From the NCBI GenBank assembly GCA_013813905.1, contig JACCQX010000034.1, forward strand, positions 1-5,229: a DNA stretch of 5,229 nt. Reading direction: 5' to 3'. The first letter of the stretch is position 1. Every line of letters begins with the position of its first letter. A model generated the notes under the pieces. That model was not told the DNA's origin, did no database searches, and worked only from the letters and a program-made list of their open reading frames with translations. Both the position numbers and the translations under genes were made by a program. Of the stretch, positions 1 through 5,163 are shown piece by piece. Source of the DNA: Chloroflexota bacterium (lineage in GTDB: Bacteria; Chloroflexota; Limnocylindria; Limnocylindrales; CSP1-4).

Positions 1-723
1 GTCTCGCTGCGCATCGAGCGCGGCGAGGTCTACGGCATCCTCGGGGCCAACGGGGGCGGCAAGTCCACGCTGGTCCGTCTCGTCTCCACGCTGCTCACCC
101 TGGACACTGGTCGCGTCGAGGTCTTCGGCAAGGACATCGAGCGGGATGAGATGGCCGTCAAGCGGATGATCAACCGGGTCTCCGTGGACGCCGCCTTCTT
201 CAAGAAGCTCTCGCCGCTCGAGAACCTCATCTACGCGGCGCGGCTCTACGGCCTGGATGCGGGCGTCGCCGGTCGCGATGTGGTCACCATCCTGGCGCGG
301 CTGGGCATCAAGGAGTCGCGCCTGTCGCGGCCCCTGGAGCAGATGAGCCGGGGCATGCAGCAGAAGGTGGCCATCGCCAGGTCCATCCTGACGAGTCCCA
401 CGCTGTTGCTGCTCGATGAGCCGACGACCGGTCTCGATCCGCGTTCGAAGCTGGACGTGCAGACCTTCATCGAGGAGCTGCGCGACAGCCACGACGCGAC
501 CATCGTGCTGACCACGCACGACCTCGCAGAGGCGGAGCGTCTGTGCGACCGCATCGGGATCCTCAACGACGGCCGTCTGGTCGCAGAGGGCACCGCCGAC
601 GAGCTCAAGATCCTGGTCGAGCGCGACTACGGCCAGCCACGCACGTTACAAGCCGTCTTCATGACCTACACCGGTCGGTCGCTGGATGACGACATCGAGG
701 AGGAAAGCTCCGATGACGACTGA
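1..723 (+). CDS. ABC-2 type transporter ATP-binding protein (5' truncated)
   Basis: This is the nucleotide-binding subunit of an ABC transporter, which hydrolyses ATP at the inner face of the membrane to drive the permease encoded at 993-1793. The reading frame is open from base 1, so the true start and probably the first beta strand lie upstream; 240 residues are visible. Visible motifs, counted from base 1, are Walker A GANGGGKST (15-23), a degenerate signature MSRGM (115-119) followed by QQKVAIARS, Walker B LLLLDEP (135-141), D-loop GLDP (144-147) and the switch histidine in TTHD (H173). The MSRGM form is common among ABC-2 exporters. The Q-loop is odd: a gap-free match to the usual pattern puts Val62 where Gln is expected, and there is no Gln between Walker A and residue 114. 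The C-terminus ends in a strongly acidic tail (DDDIEEESSDDD). The family call is secure. The substrate is unknown; drug, lipid, polysaccharide or antibiotic export are all possible. Confidence 0.95.
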   Translation, partial: VSLRIERGEVYGILGANGGGKSTLVRLVSTLLTLDTGRVEVFGKDIERDEMAVKRMINRVSVDAAFFKKLSPLENLIYAARLYGLDAGVAGRDVVTILARLGIKESRLSRPLEQMSRGMQQKVAIARSILTSPTLLLLDEPTTGLDPRSKLDVQTFIEELRDSHDATIVLTTHDLAEAERLCDRIGILNDGRLVAEGTADELKILVERDYGQPRTLQAVFMTYTGRSLDDDIEEESSDDD

Positions 724-778
724 GTCCAGCCCGGCGCACCAACGACATCCCGACAGAAAGGAGGTGAGAACGCCATGA
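713..778 (+). CDS. Possible 21-codon coupling ORF between ATPase and small basic protein
   Basis: A micro-ORF starts inside the last codons of the ATPase gene, in another frame. It is preceded by AGGAGG at 698-703, 9 bases before its ATG. It runs MTTESSPAHQRHPDRKEVRTP and its TGA overlaps the ATG of the next gene (ATGA at 775-778). Ribosomes finishing it would sit at the start of the 73-aa gene, so it could couple translation across the 51-base gap. The apparent Shine-Dalgarno also encodes the Glu-rich ATPase tail, so the arrangement may be chance. The peptide has no recognisable domain. Confidence 0.3.
   Translation: MTTESSPAHQRHPDRKEVRTP
763..769 (+). promoter_or_regulatory. Strong ribosome binding site for the 73-aa small gene
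   Basis: AAAGGAGGTG, centred here, lies 6 bases before the ATG at 775. It is an almost perfect anti-Shine-Dalgarno match. It fixes the start of the small gene and is the main sign, with its placement, that the gene is really translated. Confidence 0.8.
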
Positions 779-996
779 ACGACCTGCAGATCGAGCAGCG
801 CTTCGCCAGCGAGCGCCGCCAGCGCGATATCCAGCAAGTCCGCCAGGAACGCCTGGCGCGCCGCTCGGAGAGCCGCCGGCCGCGGCCGCCGGTGCGTCGC
901 GCATTCGGTCGCTCACTGGTCCGGCTGGGCAGCCGCCTGGTCGGCGAGAGCGAGCCGGCTCCCACCCCGACATCCCTGGAGCCATTACAGCCATGA
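775..996 (+). CDS. Small arginine-rich protein within the ABC operon, function unknown
   Basis: I do not recognise the family of this 73-residue protein. Residues 3-35 are rich in Glu, Gln and Arg and look like one long charged helix. Residues 40-56 look like an amphipathic helix with Arg at 42, 46, 50 and 54, so they line up on one face. The last 15 residues are a Pro/Thr-rich tail. There are 16 Arg, no Lys and no Cys; no signal peptide or membrane span is visible. The start is set by the excellent ribosome binding site. The stop overlaps the permease start (ATGA at 993-996), so the permease is probably translated by coupling to this gene. Inference: it may be an accessory that binds the acidic ATPase tail, the membrane surface or nucleic acid, or it may matter mainly as a coupling cistron. 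That it is a real gene is likely; its role is open. Confidence 0.75.
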   Translation: MNDLQIEQRFASERRQRDIQQVRQERLARRSESRRPRPPVRRAFGRSLVRLGSRLVGESEPAPTPTSLEPLQP

Positions 997-1793
997 CCAC
1001 GCTAGCGCGGGAGATGAGGGCCAGCTATGCCTTCGTCGAACGCAACTTCTACCTGACCAAACGCTACTGGGGCTGGGAGGTCGGCTGGCTCGTCTACGCG
1101 CTGGCCGGCGCGCTTTCGATCACCCTGATCGGGCAGGATCAGGGTGACCAGCGACTGCTCATCTCGCTGCTCATCGGCGCCGTATTCTGGAACTACGTGT
1201 CCATCGTCTTCAGCTTCATCGCCGAGACGGTCGCCTGGGAGCGCTGGGAAGGGACACTCGAGTACACCTTCATGGCGCCCATCCGGCGGTACACGCAGCT
1301 GCTCGGCTCCACCTTCTTCGCGGTCGTCTACGGACTTCTCCATACGGGTTTCGTGCTGCTCGTGCTGACCCTGTTCTTCGGTCTGGACCTGTCACGAGCG
1401 GATTTCCTGACGGCTGCGATCTTCACGCTCCTCGGCTCGCTCTCGCTCGTGGGCATCGGCATGATGGCGGCCATCCTGCCCCTGCTCTATGTCGAACGAG
1501 GAGCCCAGATGACCTTCGTGCTCCAGTCGCTGCTGCTCCTGTTCAGCGGCGTCTACTTCCGCATCGAGATCCTGCCCCACTGGATGCAGGTGGTATCGAG
1601 CTTCTCGCCCGGCACCTATTTGCTCGATGGTGTCCGCCGCTCCCTCATGGACGGGACACCCGTCACCTCACTGCTCCACGACATCTGGCCACTCGGCGTG
1701 ATGGCCGTGGTGCTGATCCCGTTGGGCGTATGGACCTTCGGCCAGGCCGAGCGCTACGCCAAGCGCACCGGCAAGCTGAAGCGGGTCGGCTGA
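993..1793 (+). CDS. ABC-2 type transporter permease
   Basis: This is the integral membrane subunit (266 aa) that pairs with the ATPase at 1-723 to form an exporter-type ABC transporter in the cytoplasmic membrane. Six hydrophobic segments are visible, at about residues 29-47, 56-76, 106-130, 138-164, 174-190 and 230-249. The stretch ERWEGTLEYTFMAPI (83-97), between segments 2 and 3, matches the conserved cytoplasmic motif of ABC-2 permeases (E-R-x-x-G-T-L-E, then a Pro a few residues on). The N-terminus is cytoplasmic and amphipathic and the C-terminus is basic (RYAKRTGKLKRVG), in line with positive-inside topology. The length is typical of single-domain ABC-2 permeases, so two copies, or one copy plus a partner encoded elsewhere, would be needed. 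The ATG overlaps the stop of the preceding small gene by four bases. The family is confident and the substrate cannot be inferred. Confidence 0.93.
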   Translation: MTTLAREMRASYAFVERNFYLTKRYWGWEVGWLVYALAGALSITLIGQDQGDQRLLISLLIGAVFWNYVSIVFSFIAETVAWERWEGTLEYTFMAPIRRYTQLLGSTFFAVVYGLLHTGFVLLVLTLFFGLDLSRADFLTAAIFTLLGSLSLVGIGMMAAILPLLYVERGAQMTFVLQSLLLLFSGVYFRIEILPHWMQVVSSFSPGTYLLDGVRRSLMDGTPVTSLLHDIWPLGVMAVVLIPLGVWTFGQAERYAKRTGKLKRVG

Positions 1794-1809
1794 TGGATGT
1801 GGACGGCCG

Positions 1810-2910
1810 ATGGACGTGACGCCGCCCATGGAGGTCATGGGCTGGACGCCGGAGCGCGAGGCCGCCTTCGCTGAGCACGCGGAGGCCGGTCTCGTGCCCG
1901 GGCGCGTGGTGAGCCAGGAGCGCGACGTGGTCCATGCCATCACGGCCTCCGGCCCCCTGGACGTCTATGTGCAGCGAGGCTTTCGCCGTTCGGCCGCGGG
2001 ACCTGGCTCGTTCCCCACGGTCGGTGACTGGATCGCGCTGGAACCGCTCGTCGACGGCGACGGCGCGCTGCGCACCGTCCTGCCCCGTTCCAGCGCCTTC
2101 TCGCGTGGCCAGTCCGAACGGGGGGGACGAGCGTCCGGCCAGATCCTCGCCGCCAACGTCGACACGGCGCTCCTCGTGGCGGCGCTTGACCGCGACTTCA
2201 ACCTGCGGCGCATCGAACGCTACCTGGCGCTCGCCTGGTCCAGCGGCGCGGCGCCGGTGATCCTGCTCAACAAGGCGGATGTGTGCGACGACGTGCCGGG
2301 CCGCGTGGCGGAGGTCGCCGGGATCGCCAGCGAGACGCCCATCCATCCCCTCAGCGCCCGGACCGGCTCCGGGCTGGAGGTGCTCGATCGGTATCTCGTC
2401 GCCGGTCAGACGCTCGTCCTGCTGGGCTCGTCGGGCGTGGGCAAGTCCACCATCACGAACTCTCTGCTGGGCGATCAGCGACAGGCCGTCCAGACGGTCC
2501 GCGGCGACGATCACCGTGGCCGCCACACGACCGTCCGACGAGAGCTCTTCCTGCTGCCCGGCGGCGCCCTGCTGATCGATACCCCCGGCCTCCGGGCAGT
2601 GGGGCTGGTCGATGCGGACGAGGGCCTGGACTCTGCCTTCGCGGATATCGCCCTGCTCGCGGAGCGATGTCGATTCATCGACTGTTCCCACGGGCCGGAG
2701 CCCGGCTGCGCGGTGCGTGCGGCCATCGAGAGCGGCCAGCTGGACGAGACCCGCCTGCGCAGTCAGCAGAAGCTCCAGCGGGAGATCGCCGCCACGGAGC
2801 GACGTTCCTCCCCCGCCCGGTCGCACGCCGAGAGCCGACGTTTCGGGCGCGTCATCCGCAACGCCTGCAAGACCCAGGACCGGCTCAAGGGCCGCCAGGA
2901 GACCGACTGA
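1810..2910 (+). CDS. rsgA: Ribosome small-subunit biogenesis GTPase RsgA (YjeQ/EngC family)
   Basis: RsgA is a cytoplasmic GTPase that acts late in 30S ribosomal subunit maturation. The 366-residue protein has the family's diagnostic circular permutation. The order is an N-terminal OB-fold region (about 28-95), G4 NKAD (154-157), G5 SAR (182-184), the P-loop GSSGVGKST (206-214), a G2-region GRHTT (237-241) and G3 DTPG (257-260). A C-terminal zinc-binding set follows, with Cys287, Cys292, His294 and Cys300 (CRFIDCSHGPEPGC), then a basic helical tail rich in Arg and Lys. The length is at the upper end for the family. The start at 1810 lies 16 bases after the permease stop and has only a weak ribosome binding site; in-frame ATGs at 1828 and 1837 are alternatives, with GGAGG at 1830-1834 too close to the latter to help. 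It is probably co-transcribed with the ABC genes, though no functional link is evident. Confidence 0.95.
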   Translation: MDVTPPMEVMGWTPEREAAFAEHAEAGLVPGRVVSQERDVVHAITASGPLDVYVQRGFRRSAAGPGSFPTVGDWIALEPLVDGDGALRTVLPRSSAFSRGQSERGGRASGQILAANVDTALLVAALDRDFNLRRIERYLALAWSSGAAPVILLNKADVCDDVPGRVAEVAGIASETPIHPLSARTGSGLEVLDRYLVAGQTLVLLGSSGVGKSTITNSLLGDQRQAVQTVRGDDHRGRHTTVRRELFLLPGGALLIDTPGLRAVGLVDADEGLDSAFADIALLAERCRFIDCSHGPEPGCAVRAAIESGQLDETRLRSQQKLQREIAATERRSSPARSHAESRRFGRVIRNACKTQDRLKGRQETD

Positions 2911-2912
2911 CC

Positions 2913-3974
2913 ATGACCACGAAGTCGCCGAACTACCCGACCACCGAACTCCGGCTGGCCGATGCGCCCGCCGTGCCCGGCCTCGACTTTCGCCGCTACC
3001 GCGGCCCTGTAGACCTGCCTGAGATGGTCCGTGTCGCGAACGCCTGCCATGACGCCGACGGCGTGGATGAGGTGGTGACCATCGAGGGGATGACCGTCGA
3101 ATACGCCAACCTTACCAACTCCGATCCCTACCACGATGCCGTCCTGGCTGAGGTGGAGGGTCGCCTGGTGGCCTATGGGCGGGTCGAGTGGGAGGACGAG
3201 AACAACGGCGGGCGGACCTACACCAGCTTCGGGTTCGTGGATCCGGCCTGGCGCCGGCACGGTATCGGACGCGCCATGCTTCGCGAGAACGAGGGGCGGC
3301 TCAGGGGGATCGCCGCTGATCACGAGCACGACCGGCCCCGCTGGCTGGGTTCCTTCGGAGCGGACCGCGACGAGTCCAACACCCGACTCCTGCTGAGCGA
3401 AGGCTATGTCGTGGTGCGGCACTTCTACGACATGGTCCGGCCGAGTCTCGACGACATCGAGGACTTTCCGCTGCCCGAGGGCCTCGAGGTCCGCCCGGTG
3501 AGCCGGGAAGGGTTCCGCGTCGTCTTCGAGGCGGATGCGGAGGCGTTCCGCGACCACTGGGGCGGCATCGACGCGTCCGAAGCCGCCTTTGAGCGCTGGA
3601 TCGGCAGCCCGACCTTCGACCGCTCGCTTTACATCGTCGCCTGGGACGGTGACCAGATCGCCGGCGGCGTCCTCAACGTCATCGACCCGGTCGAGAACGA
3701 GGAGCGCGGGCACCAGCGGGGACTGCTGGATTCGGTCTTCACTCGCCGGCCCTGGCGCCGTCGAGGACTCGCCCGAGCGCTCATCGGTCGGTCGTTCCGG
3801 GCGCTGCGCGAGCGTGGCATGACTTCTGCGGCGCTGGGCGTGGACGCGGCCAACCCCAACGAGGCTCTTGCGCTCTACGAGTCCTCCGGCTTCGTCGTGC
3901 ATCGCAGTTACAGCGCCTATCGCAAGCCCTTCGGTCCGGCCGAGGGACCTGAGTGGCTGGGCTTGCCCGAGTGA
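2913..3974 (+). CDS. Tandem double-GNAT N-acetyltransferase
   Basis: This 353-residue cytoplasmic protein is built from two Gcn5-related acetyltransferase domains, which transfer an acyl group from acetyl-CoA to an amine. Domain 1 spans about residues 26-177, with the CoA-pyrophosphate loop at RRHGIGRAML (114-123). Domain 2 spans about 191-338, with WRRRGLARALI (281-291) and the classic late motif NPNEALALYESSGF (314-327). Both loops look intact, with R-x-x-G-x-G and R-x-x-G-x-A forms, so CoA binding by both is possible. Mycothiol synthase has the same two-domain layout, but I see nothing that identifies this protein as MshD; the acceptor substrate is unknown. The frame is open far upstream, into rsgA, but those residues are an Arg/Pro/Ala-rich shadow. 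The ATG at 2913, 2 bases after the rsgA stop with CAGGAG at 2896-2901, is the sensible start. The tight spacing suggests coupling with rsgA. Confidence 0.9.
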   Translation: MTTKSPNYPTTELRLADAPAVPGLDFRRYRGPVDLPEMVRVANACHDADGVDEVVTIEGMTVEYANLTNSDPYHDAVLAEVEGRLVAYGRVEWEDENNGGRTYTSFGFVDPAWRRHGIGRAMLRENEGRLRGIAADHEHDRPRWLGSFGADRDESNTRLLLSEGYVVVRHFYDMVRPSLDDIEDFPLPEGLEVRPVSREGFRVVFEADAEAFRDHWGGIDASEAAFERWIGSPTFDRSLYIVAWDGDQIAGGVLNVIDPVENEERGHQRGLLDSVFTRRPWRRRGLARALIGRSFRALRERGMTSAALGVDAANPNEALALYESSGFVVHRSYSAYRKPFGPAEGPEWLGLPE

Positions 3975-3982
3975 CATGGAGC

Positions 3983-4004
3983 GGCCCCGGCAAGCGCCGG
4001 GGCC
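3983..4004. terminator. Hairpin between convergent genes, probable bidirectional terminator
   Basis: A perfect 9-bp GC stem (GGCCCCGGC with GCCGGGGCC) closes a 4-base AAGC loop. It starts 9 bases after the acetyltransferase stop and ends 4 bases before the stop of the minus-strand cupredoxin remnant. No T-run follows on either strand, so termination may be weak or need Rho, but the position between two convergent reading frames is exactly where a shared terminator is expected. Confidence 0.65.
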
Positions 4005-4007
4005 CGA

Positions 4008-4231
4008 TCAGGAAGCCGTCAGCGTTCCCGTCATGTCAGGATGGACCGCGCAGATCATGCGGTAGTCGCCAGCGGCCAGAGGCGTCACCGTTTCGGTGAC
4101 CGTCTTGCGACCGTTGAACACCTGCCCCGAGAAGACCTGGGTACCGTTGCTGTCGAGCAGGGCCACGTTGTGGGGAACGCTGTCGCGGTTGTCGAAGGCC
4201 AGCGGGAGAACGGCTCATCGAGGAAGTCCTT
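4008..4231 (-). pseudogene. Cupredoxin (plastocyanin-like) C-terminal remnant with frame break
   Basis: Read on the minus strand up to the TGA at 4008-4010, this frame encodes 68 residues that clearly resemble the C-terminal half of a small exported type 1 copper protein. They contain LAFDNRDSVPHNVALLD, then GDYRMICAVHPDMTGTLTAS. The His of PHNV and the Cys, His and Met of CAVHPDM fit the four expected copper ligands. The frame has no plausible start: going upstream it meets a stop at 4215-4217. In the neighbouring frame, KDFLDEPF (4208-4231) looks like the residues that normally precede FDN, so one missing base near 4205-4213 would join the two pieces. Even joined, only 18 bases separate this from the stop of the upstream gene, leaving no room for a signal peptide or the first strands. 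Likely a deletion plus frameshift, or an assembly error. An ATG at 4218 with AAAGGA before it opens the wrong frame. Confidence 0.7.
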
Positions 4232-4248
4232 TCGTCGCGGCGCCGCCG

Positions 4249-4686
4249 CTACGCGGTGGCCGGTGCCCCGCTGCGGGGGTTGGTCAGGTCGTGGATGACA
4301 CGCCTGGTCAGGGCCAAGGGGCTGCCGTAGGCCTGCACGAGGTCGACCACCAAAAAGGCGATGATGGCCACTTCGATGCCGGTCGCGAGGTAGCCCATCT
4401 CGTAGCGGGCACCGAACAGGACCCAACCACCGATGGTCGCGGCGCTGAAGCCCGCCAGGCCAAGGCGAGGCGCCCAGCGGAACCGAGCGGCGAAGTCGCC
4501 AGGCACGATCATGCCCGCAGCCAGGACAGCGAAGCCGGCCGCGTTCAGCAGGAACAGCATCCCGCCGAGTGAGACGTGGATGGCCGCCGTGGTGAGGGCC
4601 ATGACCACGATGCCGATGCGCAGCGCCACCGCTATGCGCTCCTGGCGGTTCGTGGCCGATGGGACGGCCGGGATGGAGAGCGACAT
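4249..4686 (-). CDS. Four-helix membrane protein of unknown function
   Basis: This is a 145-residue integral membrane protein. A polar, probably cytoplasmic N-terminus (1-17) is followed by four hydrophobic segments at about residues 19-36, 43-62, 75-92 and 98-118, and a polar C-terminus containing TRRVIHDLTNPRSG. Possible functional residues include His37 at the end of helix 1 (AAIHVSLGG) and Glu105 in or near helix 4 (GIEVAII). I do not recognise a named family with confidence. The start is set by GGAGGT (4694-4699 on the plus strand), about 7 bases before the ATG, and the codon use is GC-rich like the neighbours. It lies just upstream of the cupredoxin remnant on the same strand and was probably co-transcribed with it. 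Inference only: such pairs suggest a membrane partner of an exported copper or redox protein. The gene is real with good confidence; the function is unknown. Confidence 0.8.
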   Translation of the reverse strand: MSLSIPAVPSATNRQERIAVALRIGIVVMALTTAAIHVSLGGMLFLLNAAGFAVLAAGMIVPGDFAARFRWAPRLGLAGFSAATIGGWVLFGARYEMGYLATGIEVAIIAFLVVDLVQAYGSPLALTRRVIHDLTNPRSGAPATA

Positions 4687-4693
4687 GGCTGAG

Positions 4694-4699
4694 ACCTCC
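4694..4699 (-). promoter_or_regulatory. Ribosome binding site of the four-helix membrane protein
   Basis: On the minus strand this reads GGAGGT, about 7 bases before the ATG at 4686. It is a full-strength Shine-Dalgarno and decides the start over other in-frame possibilities. Confidence 0.75.
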
Positions 4700-4704
4700 G
4701 CTGT

Positions 4705-4725
4705 GTGACGTCGCTTCGTGACGTC
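4705..4725. repeat. Two direct copies of GTGACGTC, possible operator
   Basis: GTGACGTC occurs at 4705-4712 and again at 4718-4725, 13 bases start to start; each contains the palindrome GACGTC. They lie in the leader of the minus-strand membrane gene, just before its ribosome binding site. The arrangement would suit a regulator binding on nearly one face of the helix, but no regulator gene is in the window and the match could be chance. Confidence 0.35.
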
Positions 4726-4726
4726 T

Positions 4727-4765
4727 CTTGTTCGATGACACCGGGAACGCTAGGTCGAGAACAAG
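4727..4765 (-). promoter_or_regulatory. Possible promoter and inverted repeat upstream of the membrane gene
   Basis: CTTGTTC (4727-4733) is the exact reverse complement of GAACAAG (4759-4765), separated by 25 bases. On the minus strand, TTGTTC (-35 like) and TGTCAT (-10 like, at 4735-4740) are 18 bases apart, a weak housekeeping-type match (3/6 and 4/6). The position, 49 bases before the start codon, is right for a promoter of the membrane gene, and the repeat arms would flank or overlap it. This is a guess from sequence only. Confidence 0.25.
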
Positions 4766-4893
4766 CTGGTCCAGCCGCGGGAGGCTGAAACGCGCCGCAC
4801 GGGCCGAATGACGTAGCCCAGCCGGGTCGACGGTCGCAGCGATCTTCGCGACCCGCGCCCGATCCCCGGCCCGCTGAGCGGCGGCATCCTTCC

Positions 4894-4916
4894 TATATCG
4901 ACCGCACCGAACGGTG
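4894..4916 (+). promoter_or_regulatory. Possible -10 box with adjacent palindrome
   Basis: TATATC (4894-4899) is the only AT-rich patch near the small gene at 4936 and could be its -10 element; I see no good -35 at 17-18 bases. Just downstream, CACCGAACGGTG (4905-4916) is a perfect 5-bp inverted repeat with an AA centre, placed where a repressor would block initiation. Both are short and unproven. Confidence 0.3.
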
Positions 4917-4935
4917 TGGAGAGAGGAGGACCGAG

Positions 4936-5082
4936 ATGACTCGCGATCAGCAGCTGAGCACGATGCGGCAGCAGGAGATCATGAAGGAGATGCAGCATCG
5001 CGTTTGGCGCAGCCAGGTGCGTAATGGCCGGAGCCGACCGAGCGCTCGGGTGCTGCGGGTGCTTCGCCTCCGGCGATCCTGA
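4936..5082 (+). CDS. Small arginine-rich protein, 48 aa, function unknown
   Basis: This short gene has a strong ribosome binding site, GAGAGGAGGA (4921-4930), 5 bases before its ATG. The product begins MTRDQQLSTMRQQEIMKEMQ, a Gln/Glu/Met-rich probable helix, and ends in a very basic part (SRPSARVLRVLRLRRS) with 12 Arg in total, one Lys and only three acidic residues. No signal peptide, Cys or known domain is visible. Its layout (Gln/Glu-rich helix, a Ser-Arg-Pro hinge, then an Arg-rich amphipathic helix) recalls the 73-aa protein at 775-996, though similarity is too low to claim homology by eye. It stands alone between its own leader and a hairpin terminator, so it is probably a monocistronic unit. 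DNA, RNA or membrane binding are all conceivable. An untranslated small RNA is the main alternative, but the ribosome binding site argues for a protein. Confidence 0.65.
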   Translation: MTRDQQLSTMRQQEIMKEMQHRVWRSQVRNGRSRPSARVLRVLRLRRS

Positions 5083-5109
5083 CCCTTCCATCTGCACGCT
5101 TAACCGGTG

Positions 5110-5138
5110 GAGCCACCGTCTCTGGGGGACGGTGGCTC
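5110..5138. terminator. Strong hairpin, terminator after the small gene and between convergent genes
   Basis: GAGCCACCGTC (5110-5120) pairs perfectly with GACGGTGGCTC (5128-5138), an 11-bp stem with a 7-base loop. It starts 27 bases after the small gene's stop and lies 25 bases beyond the stop of the minus-strand gene at the window edge. The plus side continues with a modest pyrimidine stretch (TCTCGATTCCC) rather than a true T-run. It probably ends transcription from both sides. Confidence 0.75.
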
Positions 5139-5163
5139 TCTCGATTCCCGACGGGCGCGCCGG

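Larger units (their letters stand above)
4687..4935. other. Divergent intergenic control region
   Basis: This 249-base gap separates the minus-strand membrane gene from the plus-strand small basic ORF, so it should carry promoters for both. It holds the GTGACGTC pair, the CTTGTTC/GAACAAG inverted repeat, a CACCGAACGGTG palindrome and a TATATC box. It also holds a pair of overlapping potential hairpins: GGGTCG (4824-4829) can pair with CGACCC (4849-4854), or GGTCGC (4832-4837) with GCGACC (4848-4853). No convincing coding frame crosses it; the open frame on the minus strand is a low-complexity GC shadow. Confidence 0.6.

Noticed and set aside
659..1000. Minus-strand frames opposite the small Arg-rich gene
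   Set aside because: Antisense shadows; the plus-strand ORF has a near-perfect ribosome binding site and ATGA coupling at its end.
1663..2826. Long minus-strand open frame (387 codons) opposite the permease end and rsgA
   Set aside because: The plus strand here encodes RsgA with all GTPase and zinc motifs in order; the reverse frame is a low-complexity Arg/Gly/Ala-rich shadow typical of GC-rich DNA.
2283..2912. N-terminal extension of the acetyltransferase frame into rsgA
   Set aside because: The added 210 residues are Arg/Pro-rich and overlap RsgA's catalytic core; the ATG at 2913 with coupling to the rsgA stop is far more likely.
2763..3977. Long minus-strand open frame (404 codons) opposite the acetyltransferase
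   Set aside because: The plus strand has two recognisable GNAT domains; the reverse frame has no domain and an unlikely composition.
4036..4218. 60-codon minus-strand frame with a reasonable ribosome binding site
   Set aside because: It covers the cupredoxin remnant in the wrong frame and gives an Arg/Gln-rich sequence; the ATG may be a relic or chance.
4200..4220. Programmed ribosomal frameshift in the cupredoxin remnant
   Set aside because: No slippery heptamer or plausible downstream stimulatory structure is visible, and there is no upstream start that would reach the site in the needed frame.
4041..4298. 85-codon plus-strand frame across the cupredoxin remnant
   Set aside because: It is antisense to recognisable copper-protein coding sequence, with no ribosome binding site and no domain.
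4085..4741. 218-codon minus-strand open frame overlapping the membrane gene
   Set aside because: Most of it is an alternative frame of the membrane gene and is His/Arg/Gly-rich; only its KDFLDEPF end seems meaningful, as part of the broken cupredoxin.
4750..5097. 115-codon minus-strand frame over the divergent region and the small basic gene
   Set aside because: No ribosome binding site is convincing, the composition is Pro/Ser/Arg-rich, and it runs antisense to an ORF with a strong ribosome binding site.
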